Below, one piece after another: positions 25,968 through 39,487 of a stretch of 64,000 nucleotides of DNA. Under the pieces are notes generated by a model, which was not told the origin of the DNA, made no database searches, and worked only from the letters and a program-made list of their open reading frames with translations. A program made the position numbers and the translations under genes. Within the stretch, counting starts at the first letter, position 1. Each line of letters starts with the position of its first letter. Source of the DNA: Larimichthys crocea (lineage: Eukaryota; Chordata; Actinopteri; Sciaenidae); the NCBI RefSeq assembly GCF_000972845.2, contig NC_040022.1, positions 17,017,865 to 17,081,864 of the forward strand, written 5' to 3'.

Positions 25968-27309
25968 ACCTCCCCTCCCCTCCCACCAACACCTTCCCCC
26001 AACACACTTTTGCGCTCCAACTCTTAAAGAGTGTTTCCAAGGCAGCGCCGTCACGACGTTCTCCGCTGACAACTACAGTGCCTCACAGACTTCAGAGTCC
26101 AGTTTCAGTTCCACTTCAGTCTTTCCGAGAGAGTGAGGGAGACAGAGAGAGAGAGAGACATGAAGAGCTGAAAGCCAATCCCCTCTGATCTCATCAAGCA
26201 AAGTTACCAACAGCAACCAGACCGGCAGCTGAGAGAAACACCCGGTTCACCTCCCTCTCTCCCTCCCACCTTCTTACAAAGAGTTCACCCCGAGCCAACC
26301 CCCCCCCCTCCCGCTATGTTGGAGGCACGCACCAACACACACCTACGGTACATGTGCGTCACACATCGCACGAGTGGAGCTTGTGCACGTTTTAAGCATC
26401 AAGGTGAAAAATGCCAGTCATGTCATGTTCAAGCGTAAGTAAGGTTAAAGTAAAAAAACAAAACACAGCTGCACTGAAGAATGAACGCCTGCAGTGCAAT
26501 GTGTCTGTCAGGAGAAGAAGTACGAATGATGAGAAGAATGGCTCATTTGACAATGTTAGATTATTGTTGCAAAGTGCTTCTTCTTCTCTCCTCATTTCTG
26601 CAGTTAACACATCACATCCAGTCCTGTCTGAGTGAGGACCTGCTCTGCTTTGTTCTGCTCCCTGTTCTTTCCTGTCATCACGTTGTGTGTCTGCCCACAT
26701 TACTGCATAGCTTGGCTCTGAGGTGATGCAATGACTAAGTCCATTTATCAGTCTGTACTCAGTCATTCACAAAGTCGGGAAGTGAGGAATGAGTTCCGAA
26801 TAGCACATGAGGAAAAAAATGAGAAAAATCACAAACAAAAACTGCTCACACACGAGAACTTTTCAACTCCGTGTGGCATTCAAAAACAAATCAATGTGCA
26901 GGAGTATTTGTTTGTACGAGCATGTGCGCTAATACATGTATAGTGGTGAGGCAGACAACAGTGTTCGCAGTCATGCGGGACTGAGGTCCAGCCAGCTCAC
27001 TTCCTGTATAGACTTCCTTTTCCCAGGGCTGCATGGACCACCGGGGTTCCAAACTCTCCACAACACCACTGCTCCCACTATATCATTACATCACATGTCT
27101 GCAGAGGAATACAAATGTAACATGCAGGAAGAGAGAGTTGCGGGACAGTTAATCACAGTTTTGTCTGACTTTTGTTCTCAGACATCTGCAATTAACACAG
27201 TGGATGCGTTTAATTAGGAGCAATCAAAGGAGAAACCATTGCCTATCCAACACACACACGCAGACACAAGTGTATACATCACACACACAGCACACCACAC
27301 AGGCACCCA

Positions 27310-27323
27310 TCACACACACCACA

Positions 27324-27364
<41 letters not shown>
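27310..27364 (+). repeat. (CA)n microsatellite
   Basis: An imperfect then perfect (CA)n run that ends exactly where a family A MITE begins. Confidence 0.9.
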
Positions 27365-27365
<1 letters not shown>

Positions 27366-27366
<1 letters not shown>

Positions 27367-27515
27367 TAGTTTGACATTTTGGGAATTTTGCTTTTTCGCT
27401 TTCTGGCAGATAGTTGGAGATTCATACCACTCTAATATCTATCCCTTAAATTTAAAGCTACAGCCAGGTTATCTTAGCTTAACTAACCAGCTGCTGGTTA
27501 GAAGTGTTTTATTTG
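27366..27515 (+). repeat. Family A MITE-like copy after a (CA)n tract
   Basis: Begins AATAGTTTGACATTTTGGGA directly after the (CA)n at 27310-27364, then CGCTTTCTGGCAGATAGTTG and AGCTACAGCCAGGTTATCTT. The left terminus abuts the microsatellite and the right end is not clear. Confidence 0.55.
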
Positions 27516-27815
27516 TCATTGGACAGAAGTTACTGACTGTGGTTTTAGTGAGCGTTCAGGCCTAAATCAGTTCTGTGCTGAAACACCACAAGGGGCTTCA
27601 TTGTTGGGGCTCGATGCAGGCGTGTTGCTTCAGGTACCAGGTAGACATGACATACAATTCAGGAAGTCCTGGCTTGTGGCGATCTTATAGTTAACAAAGA
27701 AACAATATGAGTACTTTAAACTTTTGTTATAAATGAAATGAATTTGTGCACTGGGATTACAACTCTAATAATTAATCAGCACAGATGTTCACCTACACAA
27801 ACATACATGCATAGG

Positions 27816-27816
<1 letters not shown>

Positions 27817-27859
<43 letters not shown>
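27817..27859 (+). repeat. (AC)n microsatellite
   Basis: A perfect run of about 21 units. Confidence 0.95.
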
Positions 27860-27861
<2 letters not shown>

Positions 27862-28860
27862 GTGTACAAAGCCAGTCAATTGGCTTCATTCAGACCGAGT
27901 TGGAAAAGAGGAAATGTGCAGATCTGTGTAAACACACTGGCAGCTATGGATCACCCGAAGCAGACATACGGGTTAGACACATTACCTTTTCTCCACACAC
28001 ACACACTCATGCACACGGACTTCATACGTGCACATGTACACACCAACCCCAACCTCCTAAATGACTCGCCGTTATTCTAGACACCAGCCGATGTAGGTCA
28101 ATGGTTTTGAATGTAAGCAGTCACTGTAGGCTTAACATAACACACACAGGTAGGGAGGAGGGAGCTTTGACGCAACGTTTGAAATCTGGCAAAGAATCTG
28201 AGGCTCCGTTTCCACAAAAGTCATGTTGCTGTGAGGCCAAGTTCAGGTTTTTACGGTTTGAGGAAATATTTCTCGGATGATTTTCCTAGTAAAGGAAGTT
28301 TTTTTTCTCATGTATTTTGTGAAAGTTGTATACACAGGATATAAGTTTCAGGTTTTTGGCTGTTTATATACACACTAGCTTAATTACTTGAATTTGGGGA
28401 CACTAATTATTTTACTGTTTCTAATTTACAGTTTAATTTGCATGTAAAATACAAGCCTACAAAGTCAGCCGAATATTTCGCTGGATTAGAGGCTTTTCCG
28501 GGTCTTAGTTTTGGAAGGCTTTGCTTCAGACCAGTGATCACCAAAATTGATTGCGTTGTCCAGCATCACAGCAATAACATACCATATGTTTTAATTAGAT
28601 TTGTGGGCACATGTTACCTGATAATGATAAGTCCTGTATTTTTTGGGTCATCATAGTGTCTAAAAAAAGCCATTCAGACTCACTTCTATCATCCTGAATG
28701 AGGGACCAAAGATACCGTTTGACATTAAAGCTTCAAACGAAGGCTTGAGCCTGCGGTACATCCCCCATCTTCTCCTGATGGTCCCTGCTGTAAATTGCCC
28801 CCTGATTTTCTGCCTCAAGGCACATTCACACTTAAGGGACCCCATGGGGTCTGGGGTGAG

Positions 28861-28927
28861 TGTGTGTGTGTGCGTGTGTGTGTGAGTTAATCTGCAGGAC
28901 AATGGGGGCCCTGTCCTCACCCCCCCC

Positions 28928-28962
<35 letters not shown>

Positions 28963-28975
28963 CACGCACACACAC
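28861..28975 (+). repeat. (GT)n block facing a (CA)n block
   Basis: (GT)n at about 28861-28884 and (CA)n at 28927-28975 are separated by about 40 bp, including a C-rich CCCCCCCC run. The two blocks are complementary and could pair. Confidence 0.9.
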
Positions 28976-29516
28976 TCTGAATTAGGAATAGGGGCCTAAC
29001 AGCTGAGCAGTTTACTGACAATAGAAACTGGAAGTGTGTGTGCATGTGCATTTGTGGGTGTGTATGTGTGTGTTCGCTGCCTCCTGCCAACACACGTGTC
29101 AAACACAAAGCCATCCAACTGTCCACACAGCCCAGGGGAGAAGGGTCGACAGAGAGGGAGGGATGGATAGATAGATGGACAGAATGGATGGCAGGGGAGA
29201 ACAGGGGCAAAGAAGAAAGGAAGTGGGAGGTACCAGGGATTTGAAATGTGCAGCCTCGGGGTGAAGGGGCAGGACAGTTAGAGGGAGAGAAAGAGTTTTT
29301 TTTTAAAAAAAGACACAGTATATGGTCGAATTACGTGTACAGATGGCAGAAAGAAAGAGCGAGTTTGAGCGAGGTAATAGTGAAAGAGGGAAAGATGAAA
29401 GACACATTGGCTGATTTTGTGCTCAAACGATCAGCTGTTGTTTCTATGCGTGGACTCAAACACACACAAACAGAGCAATTATCTAACCTGACCCAAAACT
29501 GTTTTTACTACAAATT

Positions 29517-29560
29517 TAAAGGAATAGTTTGATATTTTCTGGAGACATGCTTTGATGAGT
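29517..29560 (+). repeat. Family A terminal fragment
   Basis: TAAAGGAATAGTTTGATATT is the terminal inverted repeat seen at 21272. The following sequence diverges quickly, so only about 40 bp is assignable. Confidence 0.4.
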
Positions 29561-29696
29561 GCATCTGGCAAAGAGAGAGTCCCCTCACATAACCCCTTGG
29601 ATAACCATAACATGTCCTTTTTACACAAGATATATTAGTTAGTGAGCATGAGTGAGTGGTGTTGGTGGGCAGGTTTTGTTATCTTTAAAACAGAGT

Positions 29697-29968
29697 CGGT
29701 ACAGTTGCTGATTGCAACCACCTTGCCTCACCCCCTCCTTCCTAGTGTGAAGGAGAAACCACAAAAAAGGAAAAAGGCCTTTTTTAATCTAAGGCCAGTG
29801 TTTAGTTTGTCAGTTTTGGGCTACGGGAGAATTGTAAAGTAACAAAGCATGATACGTCTTATTTTCAAGTGATTAATCACAAATGTAAACATAGTTATTA
29901 ATATCATATTCTATTTCTGACATATTCTGTAAACAGATGCCCTTAAATTTTACACATTAGATGTTTAA
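29697..29968 (+). repeat. Family B MITE-like copy
   Basis: Contains TTGCTGATTGCAACCACC, CCAGTGTTTAGTTTGTCAG and TCTTATTTTCAAGTGATTA. The right terminus is decayed (TTTTACACATTAGATG). Confidence 0.5.
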
Positions 29969-32900
29969 AGCTATTTATCTTGCAAAGACTACTGTTGTGG
30001 TTCCCTGACTTTCCTCTTAAAGTAGCAATGACTGGTAAAAAATAAAAATCCTCATCATTCTCTGCCTGTGAGGACATTCATAAAAAGATGAGAACATTTA
30101 TCTGTCGTACTGTGTGAACACAAAAGAAAGGCTCACTGAAACACACAGGCACTCCACTCCCTTACCCCCCTTATACACACATCGATACAGACGTTGGCCA
30201 TCTGAGTACAGCAGGTAAGCATTAATTCAGCCTGGCTGCACAATCAATGATGGTAAATGGAGGCAGCAGGAGGGACAGACAGCGATCTGCTGCTTTCATT
30301 TCTTTCTCTCTCTACCTCTCCCTCTTCCTCTCTCCCTCTCTCCCTCCATTAAAACACAACCTTTCCATGTCTTGTTTCATTATAGGAAAGCTCTTTAAGT
30401 GAGTCACAGTCTCACTTTGAACAGCACACGTGCAGATTTCTCTCTGTCTCTCTCTCTTTCCCTCTCTCAGACTTCAATTACACTGTCACTGGATATCATG
30501 TCTGCCTCTTCACTTTTGCACAGTATACAGCTTTATAAAAAGGCCGTGTCTTCGTTATTGCACTCACATCTGAAATCTTGTTTACATGCGAAAAGTTTTT
30601 CCATCTGCACTTTGACACTTTCACACTCCTATTGAGCTTCTGTGACCCACTTAAGCCAGCAGTTCTACTAAATTTCCACCATATTTCACATTTTTTGAAG
30701 GGTTGTTTGTTATTTCAAAGTGAAAGATTGTAGCGTGTCAGCAAGTCAGAGTTCTCAAAAATATGCCACATGACAATAAGTGGCCTGAGATCACACGACA
30801 ATCATGTGTCAGTGTTTCCTGTTTACAATAGATGGACAAAATTATCTATTTTTCATCACTGCTTTGGTCTGTGTAGGGAGGTTTGAACTTATCTCTGATG
30901 ACTTCATGTCTCTCCTTCAATCTTTTCTTTTTATAGTTGACTTATGGCCTCTTTCTCACCTTCCTCCCCTCTTCATCGTCTCTGACACTATCTCCCTCCC
31001 TCCAGCTCTTCTCCTCTCCTCCCGTCTCACTGGACTCCATGTCTTCTCTATCTCTGCTCATCCATCAATCAGTCCAGCACCTCCCTTGCCACTCCTCTCC
31101 ACCCACAATTTTTCCCGCTGCCAATCTTCTTCCTCTTGTCTCCCCTTTCGCCTCTCCTCCCGTCTCCACCCCTTCCTCCCCCCGTCCCTTTCCAACAACA
31201 TCTGTTGGTCTGCGTCTGTCACTGCTGACCTCTCGTTGCCACGTGCCAAGTCCTCCTCTCAGTGTCCCACAGAGACACTAAATCATTAACACACACACAT
31301 ATATATAGGTGGCTGTCTCCCACCCACAGAGAGTGAGAAAAGCACACAAATTCGACCCCTGATTGCAGACTCTCATTACATCGCTGTATCATTTGTCAAT
31401 TAAATGTCTTATAAAGGCCAAATCCTTCAATTAAAGAGGCCTGGACAACATTTGCAGAGAAATCTCAAGAGATTTAAGATCATCGCTCTGAAGCACTGAT
31501 TGCATTACAGCTACACGCATCAGTGCTGACGCTGGCATTTGGGTTTGTGGTTAACACTGCACTAACACACGCTAGCTTGAAGTCACCCCGGTTAATGAGA
31601 AAGTTTGTGCTGTTCCACAAAATAAATGGATCACAAGGACTCAGTAGCAGTAAAGTAATACTGGGAAATCTGCTTTACTGGCTAGCCTGCAAGGCCAGAA
31701 GTCATAAGTACCACCTAAAAGCTACATTGTAAATTTAACTTGTGCTCAGGCTGTAACAATAAGAACATTACTGCCATATATTGCAATATACAGTAGCTTA
31801 CCACAGGGACGGAAGAAAAAAACAGTGTGTCCACAATATCAAATTGCCGTCTCTCCTATATACTGACTTTAACTTGTTTTTTGTTTTTTATGGCTCGTGG
31901 AACTCTAGACCTTTTATTGTGAACACAATCCACATTATATGAACATGTCACACTGTGAAATCAGCTTTCATTCCACTTTAAGGTCCGATAACTCTGAAGA
32001 CACTGCAGGAAATGGAATCTTAATACTACCAGGGTGACACACTCACACCAGTCAAGTGCAGACACATCAGCTAGCCTTTGTGTCTGCACGTCATTCATTA
32101 GGTGTGTGCCTCACGCCCGCATTGCGAGCGGATGCGGCTATTGTAAAAATCTTTTTGAGATTATTCGCACTTTTTTTGGGGGGGCCGTTTTTCTACTGAA
32201 TCCAACCATTGTTTCAAATCTGCGTCATGACTTCAAAACAAAGAAACCAGGTCAGAGACAGGCAGACATATGATCAGATAGAAAAATAGAGACAGAGGTA
32301 ATCAGTGGAGACACAGATATATTATATCAACCCACACACACGCAGGAACAAGCTGCTGGACAGACAAGCAAGGGCAAGAAAGCTTGAGAGTGTTTCCTCT
32401 AGTATCACACTGAAACAGAATTTACTCTGTCATTTAATCTCTAGTCAAAGATTGTTAAATCTTGTCAAAGACTGTGACCACGCGGTTCTGATAAAACATT
32501 TTCGTTAGTGTTTCTGACTATATATAAGATAAACCTGAATTAACCTGAGCAGTATTGCTTTGAAGTTTTTGAAAAACCCTGTTCACAGTGCACTTTACCC
32601 AGTGTCCAGTCTACATGGACATGTCTTTATCCTGCACGCGTCTGTCCAGGCCAGGGCCAAAGGTGAAAGATCAGTCAAATACATAGACCACAGGGTTGCA
32701 TGTCATCAGTAAACCAGACACACAGATACTGAGTCATCAGGACTGCACTCAGCAAGTTTACACATTAACTTAAACAGCACGTTTACTTTTCTTACTGCCT
32801 TTTTCTTCATCTCTGTGGTGTTATGCATTCAGAAACCCGGTCACAGCAGGACTGCTAGAGCAGCATAAAGTTCCCATCAACCCCGAGGTTCATATTTTCC

Positions 32901-33522
32901 ATTTACCGCATGTCATGCTGTGAAGAGAGACCCATTTACAAAATGTGATATTAGCCTTGTCACAAGGGGTGACACGCAGTCTGCTGTGTTGGTATAGTGT
33001 GCAGTGACGCCACCGACGCCCACAGAGAAGTCCCCCACCCTTCCTCCATCGCCCTAAGCTTGATGTGTGTGTTGTGTTCATCCGTCTCACTCACCAAGTC
33101 AACATTGCAGATTGTTTATATGAAACTCAAAACAGCGGTTTAACCCCGTGTCATCACGAAACATCATTTGTGCCTATAATTCAAGCACCTGTAGCATCTC
33201 TCATCATGTGAAACTGAACAGCTGACGGGCTGACAACTATCGTTCATGGCCACGCAGTATTCAAATGACCAAAACATTTGAAGAAAACACATTAAACAGG
33301 CAGTGATTTAAAAAAAAAAAAAAAATCTAAAAGTTTGAATGATTTATTTTTATTAAACAAATGACTATTCATACTTTTACAAGGATTAAAGGCGCAGTGC
33401 AGCACAAGTTGTCATTTTCACACCCACGTAAGTTGCGTAAGTAGCAAATGTACTTGCACCCATCTGTGCAAGTGCATCAGGCAAATTGTTGCCACATTGC
33501 TATCTTGAGGCCACAGAAATGA

Positions 33523-33565
33523 ACTGTGCCATTGACAAATCATAGCCTCAAGTCAATGGCACAGT
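33523..33565. repeat. 14-bp inverted repeat with 15-nt spacer
   Basis: ACTGTGCCATTGAC (33523-33536) is the exact reverse complement of 33552-33565. A second nested pair, CTTGAGGC and GCCTCAAG, overlaps the region. No coding context. Confidence 0.85.
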
Positions 33566-34610
33566 ACATAGGCAGGTTTACAGTGCGCCTACACTCACAC
33601 TCTCATTCTCAGTTAAATGTCAGTGCATAGATACATGCCAGGAAATAGGACATAAGAAAGAAAATTAGTTTGTCAAAAGTTAGGAGATATTTGCGTTGTT
33701 CAGGGACATTTAAATATTATAAAAAATACTGATGAGGTATGTGTTTGGAAAAGGAAGAGTACTCAAAATAGTGTTGTTGTTGTTGTTGTCACAAAACAGA
33801 CCAGAATGTACAACAGCAGGACTCAGTGACTCAGTTCAGTGACACATCAGAGGTGACAGACCGGTCAAAGAAGAGTCGAGGAGTTCGGAGTACAGCTGAG
33901 CGATATCGAGCCGCACTCTGGTCAACACAACAGCACAGGCAGCAGTTTCTCATCCCACAGCAACTTAGCAGCTTATGGCACCCCCATTTCCTCCAGGCAG
34001 ACTGAGGAGGAAGCACCAGGCTGCTACAGTAATCTACTTTACTTTTGGATTAGCCCTCTGCGAGTGTCACTCCCTGTCAATCTGTCTGTCCATCTCTGTC
34101 TTGACCTCTCCAACACCCTCCCTCACGCTACAACTCATTCACAGAGACCTGAGACCTGCTCGTATGTGCTCCACATACATTTACAGACACACTGGAGCCT
34201 CCTGGATAATTTAAGAAAACTGTAGATCAGAAATCATGTTTTTCCTGTAAGTTTGCATACATGATCTCAGGCACTGGTGCTTACTGGTTTCATCTTTTTT
34301 CAGTTGTGAACAAAACACCAGGCTGTAGTCTCTGAATTCATCTGACACTGACCCAGACACTGAAAGTGAACTAATTTCAACTGCTGAATTTTGGTGTTGT
34401 TAGTAGCAAATGGCGCATAAATTTAAGTTCTGTAACTGAATGCTTAGTTATCTCCTGTCCTTTATATTTATGGGCACAGACTTTTTTTTTTCTTTTTTAA
34501 ATCAAAGGACCAGATTATCATTTTGTATTCAACTGAGAAAATCCTATTCCCATGCCAGCCTTGGAATTCCTTCATCTGCCAGTCTGAATATTGTGTATAT
34601 AAAACGTGTA

Positions 34611-34611
<1 letters not shown>

Positions 34612-34667
<56 letters not shown>
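34612..34667 (+). repeat. (GT)n microsatellite
   Basis: A nearly perfect run of about 27 units. Confidence 0.95.
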
Positions 34668-34669
<2 letters not shown>

Positions 34670-34751
34670 GGATTTATCAGCAATGAGAATGGAGATTGCA
34701 AATCAACTGGAACCCTCTGAGTCAACTAAGCATGGAAAAGATGGCAGTGAA

Positions 34752-34999
34752 GTCATAAAATGCAAAAAGCCCTATCTAGTGCCGGTGTTTAGTTTGTCCA
34801 TTTTGAGCTACTGTAGAAACATTGCAGTTAAACATGGTGAAGAGGACCTGCAGCACCTGTAGATACAAAGGTTCATTCTAAGATTATACAACTATAAGGG
34901 TTCTTATTTTCAGGTGATTATACACTAATGAAACATAGTTATGCATATTATACTCCGTTTCTGCCATATTATGTAAACAGAGACACACTGGACCTTTAA
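34752..34999 (+). repeat. Family B MITE-like copy
   Basis: Contains GTGTTTAGTTTGTCCATTTT, GAGCTACTGTAGAAACAT, TCTTATTTTCAGGTGATTAT and terminal CACACTGGACCTTTAA. These are shared with the copies at 29697, 44100 and 50928. Confidence 0.55.
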
Positions 35000-36851
35000 A
35001 GAGATTTTTGGTTTCGGAAACCTGGTTCGCAGCTCTTGAGGTTATATTATTTTGTCTGTCTTTACCTTATATATGATGGTTTAAGCTATTGGTTATAATA
35101 ACATTTTAGTGTCATGTGATGTCAATGTTGAAGCAAAGCAGCTCTGCAGTGTAACAGACGTGAGCAGCAGGCGGTCTGGGTAATCATTTTGCAGTTCATC
35201 TTTATTTACATTTGCAAAATAAGTGGCTTAGATGAGCAGGTTAACTGTGTGACTTACTGTTTAAACCTCGTCTGGCTGCTCATGCTTTGTGTTGTCTCAT
35301 GCACGTCACTGTAAAACTGTCCAGCAGTGTTTGTGTTAATATTTTCATCTTCCCATCCCAAATAGTCGTTTGCCAACATCCTCTTAAAGTCTGAAAACCA
35401 GTTCTGGACGAATTCTCTTTATTTTCTTCCATTTTATGGACTCAATGACAGATTAATCCATTACTTTATTGTGTGTAAATATAAATATTTTTTACACATC
35501 TCATTGGAATCTGGATTAAGTTATCAGATTACAGTGTCCATGTAACTGACTCTGTCCTCCAGGCAAAGAAAAAGACAACACTAGTGGTGGCAAATGAGAG
35601 TGTCAGTAAACATTCAAACACTACAAGTGCCAAGTGATGCGTTTCTGGTTTGTGCTGGCACGTGAAATGAAGCCAGACCTCTCTGCAATGATGCGAGGGT
35701 CGCTACAAACAAGAGAGCAGAGCCAAACTCAATGCAGCAAAGGAACGAGCCTCATACAAGTCAAACCGCTAGTGAGGGGAAAGGTCAAACTGATGAACAT
35801 CTCCTTCTGAAAACAAAAGATCTTGGCTCATTATACATCAACCCCAGAGAAAACACCCTCATATGCCTCAAGATGATCTAATGTTGCTATGACAACTATA
35901 GAAGTATTGAGGAGGCGCGCACACACATGCAGAGACAGTGAGGCGTGCAGGCGACAGATATCAGTAGGATATAGGTCTACACAGAGGATGTCTCCACTGT
36001 AAGCATGAGAGTAAGCGAGCAGGATATAGAGAGCCAAATATAGGAACAGAATAATGAGCTTCTTATCATCTTCTTCATCGTTTCCATATCTCCCCTGCCT
36101 TCCTCGTCACTCCATCTCCCTGTCATTTTTCCTTTCCTCCTTCCCCCTTGAACGGACCAAATATTTCCCTAGAGCCACTCTCCTGTATAAAAGAGATATA
36201 TTACACCAGGAATTTTCGATTATGTGACGGCAACAAGCCTTTGCTGAAAAAAAAAAAAAGGAAAATAAATGGTAGGATACTGAACAATTTCCTAACCTCA
36301 GGCACAGAATACTCCTGTCTGCATATCATGGATCCAGATGAAATCAGCACAGCTGTCAAACATCAATAAACAACTATATTTTAAACTATTCTTGTACTTT
36401 TGGCTAGCCACAAATAAACAACACAACGCGTCTGGTTTTATTTAGTTTTTTGGCTTGTTTAAGCAAAAATGAAAAATCGAGGATCTTTTGATGTAAGTAG
36501 AAACAGCAGGTATGTAGGAGCTCATCTGGACTTTCTCCTTCAAGTTTTAAGTAGGTGAACACCTGCAGAGACAACATTCACTTTTCTGGATATTCTCTAC
36601 ATGGATCAATCTGTTTCAACATTATATAGTGCAAAATAAAATTCTGTAAATGTTTTAGGTAACGCTGTCGGAAGCATAAAGGCACTACTGTAGGAAATAT
36701 TGGACTGTTGCAGTCGGTGATGGCAAGCAGTCCTGTAGCGTGATATGTTTGTCTGACAGTCCCATGAAGTTTGTTTCTTTCTGAATGCATGAACAGAAGT
36801 GTCTCAAACACATCGCCAACCAAAGACAGACAGAAACCTGCCCACAGAACA

Positions 36852-36955
36852 ATCCCACAATTGACTAATTGTTTTGTTTATAAAATGTCAGAAAATGTCC
36901 ATAACAGTTTTAAAGCCAAGAGGATTGTCTTGGTCCAACCAACAATCTAGTTCAC
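36852..36955 (-). repeat. Family D repeat fragment, reverse orientation
   Basis: The plus strand reads ATTGTTTTGTTTATAAAATG, TCAGAAAATG and GTCTTGGTCCAACCAACAAT, which is the complement of the middle of the 24236 and 41478 copies. Confidence 0.4.
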
Positions 36956-39411
36956 CGTCATATAAAACAGATAAAAGCAGCAAATCTTCCAATTTGAGAT
37001 GCTGGAGCCAAAAATATTTGGCATATCTGCTTGAATATTGGCTCAAACAAGAAAATGGTCAAACTAATATGGGCAGAAAATTTATTTACAGTCCGTTCTT
37101 GCTGTCTTTATCTTTCTGTCTCTCTTTCCCACACACGAACACACACACACGCTGTAAGTTGGACGTACAGACTATCCAGTTTCACAGCCACCTCCTGTTT
37201 CTTTGACTAATTCAAGGCGATCAGTCAGATCTGTTACAGACACAGAAAAACCAGTTCGAAGTCTGAAACCCTGAAGCAAACTGATGCTTTCCTTATCATG
37301 CTTCAACACAACATGTTGCCACAAATTGCCCGCGTCTGTCATTTAAATACAAACACCTGTTGGTTTCTGACCAAAGGGCTGTGGAGAGGGAAGATGACAA
37401 GCAGCTGGCTCACATATGTGTGTGTCTCTCTGAATGCCAGTCTGTCTTCATGTCTGTGTGTCTGTCTCGTATCCTGCATCTGTCCACATATCTGCCAACA
37501 GCCTCATCTGTCAGTGTAAACTGGCAGATTCCAGCCTTTATTGTACAGAAACATCTGTCCTGGCCTTTATTTCTTCCTCTCGTTCTCTCACACACATGCG
37601 CGCGCACACGCACACACACTCACTTAATGAAAAACTAAAATGAATGAATAAATAAATGCTCATCACCTCCTGTAATCCTGCACAAGAGCTAGTGTTTTTT
37701 CTCTCTTCTCACTTTCTCCTTCCTCCTCTCTTTCTCCCGCACACACAAACAGTTTGTTTCACACAGAATCATTTCGGTAGTAAAGCATAAAGTGCTGACT
37801 GTACGACATAGTGCTTCTGTTCCGAGTGTTCTCTAAGAGCTGCAGTACACTCGTTTTTGAAATTGAGTTTGGTGCATGCTCAAAGCCTTTCGAATTCGTA
37901 GCTGGATGCAAATGCCACAGTGGAGAGTTTCCCTATGCGCCGGGAGGTGACTGAAGATGAGCGGATGCTGGAAATAATTCTGCCGGTGAATTCCAAAACA
38001 ATGACAACACACAAAGACTCCGGCTGTGCTGAAAGGCACAGCTAATAATACAGGAGGAAGGAGATTAGAATAAATTCTGGTACAATTTTTACCACAGCAA
38101 AAAGGGCAGACAAGAATTTGAATGTTCATTCCCCACGACAAGCAATGAGATATCATAGAGAGTCTTAATCTATTTATGCCGTTTACATATAACATTCACA
38201 TAATAGCTAGGTTTGTTATTACATGAGAAGGTCATTTCAAATGTTACATTATGGAGTATCCTGTATTTTAAATATTGGTCATGATTCAGACCTAAACACA
38301 TGTCTGCATGACACTTTAGACTAATGCCTGATGGATAAATCGAACAGCCAAACTATTGCCCAATACTAGCTTATCACAGATCATGTATATCTAAACTGGT
38401 GCAACTGTCCACCAACAACTAACAAGATTTAGTACAGGAAATATCAAAGATAACTGAGATTTGGCGTATTTAGAAATACGAGCACAATTATATTGTTTGT
38501 CCTGCTCAATTTAGTCCCAATTATTCAATTTTAATACTGACTATATTGCCAAACAGGTGCAGGTACTTGAGTCTGTAATCAATGTGTTTGTACTAAAATT
38601 CCTCCACGTTATATGAAATCAAAACCACAGAGAAATATCATCTAACTCTACAGTTCCCTCCAAATCTACAAACGTTTTAGCTTCTTTCAGCTCGTTGTTT
38701 TGTTTTTTTTATCTGCAACTAGCAGATGAACATAGTGGAGCATTTAGCAGCTGAAGAGACAGATATTTTCTTCAGGAGTTGGTGAAGACAATCTGAACCA
38801 AAAGAGAGTGAATATTGGATATGCATTCATTAGGTGGATACAAATATACATGATGATTCCACATGAATGATACTGCTGCTGGATGTATTAAAATAAAAAG
38901 CAGCCATTTGCTATCAAGTTCCCTCAGTGATGGCCCCCCAGAGGCCAAAACACAGCTATTGCAGGTTTAATGAGTCAACGGATGAGTCAGTGACCATGAC
39001 AAATCAGACCAATACATTTCATAACGATCCTCCCAGATTTAGAAGTACAGGCAACATTATCTGCAGTTAAGTTTAGCATGGCTTCTGAAAGAAAATAAAG
39101 CTCTGTGATGTACAAAACAACAGCAGTCTTAGTGGATTGGTGTGCAGTTAAGAGGATGAGTCCTATTAAAATTAATAAATCTCTCTCACAAGTCTCATAA
39201 TAGGTCATTCTAATTAATTAGAGAAAAAAAAAATAAACTGCAGGTAAAAAGAGAAACTAATCACACACTTTCCACATAATTCACATGAAGTTGTGACTGG
39301 AGTCCTGCACATACTGTGCCAATGAAAGCCCAGTGCAGGGCTTGTTTTCCCACTACATTTATTACCTGTGAGAACATGCCAATTTCCATTTCCTTTCAAT
39401 CTACTGCCAGC

Positions 39412-39413
<2 letters not shown>

Positions 39414-39461
<48 letters not shown>

Positions 39462-39487
39462 TGTGTGTGAGAGAGAGAGAGAGAGAG
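39414..39487 (+). repeat. Compound (GT)n(GA)n microsatellite
   Basis: (GT)n to about 39459, then GTGTGTGTGA and a short (GA)n. Confidence 0.95.

Larger units (their letters stand above)
25402..26350 (-). promoter_or_regulatory. CpG-enriched patch, possible alternative spsb4 promoter
   Basis: CpG dinucleotides are frequent between about 25630 and 26380 compared with the surrounding intron (for example GCAGCGCCGTCACGACG at 26043-26059). Downstream on the minus strand a consensus-like donor AGCT|GTAAGT lies with GT at 25401-25400. This could be an alternative first exon for spsb4, or only a GC-rich regulatory patch. No transcript evidence is available. Confidence 0.25.

Noticed and set aside
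25658..26040. Gly/Arg and (LS)n-rich minus-strand frames
   Set aside because: Translations of (GA)25 and C23 tracts. Region kept only as a possible regulatory patch.
30804..31289. 161-residue Ser/Pro/Leu-rich frame
   Set aside because: Polypyrimidine tract with a second equally open frame overlapping; pattern matches composition, not coding.
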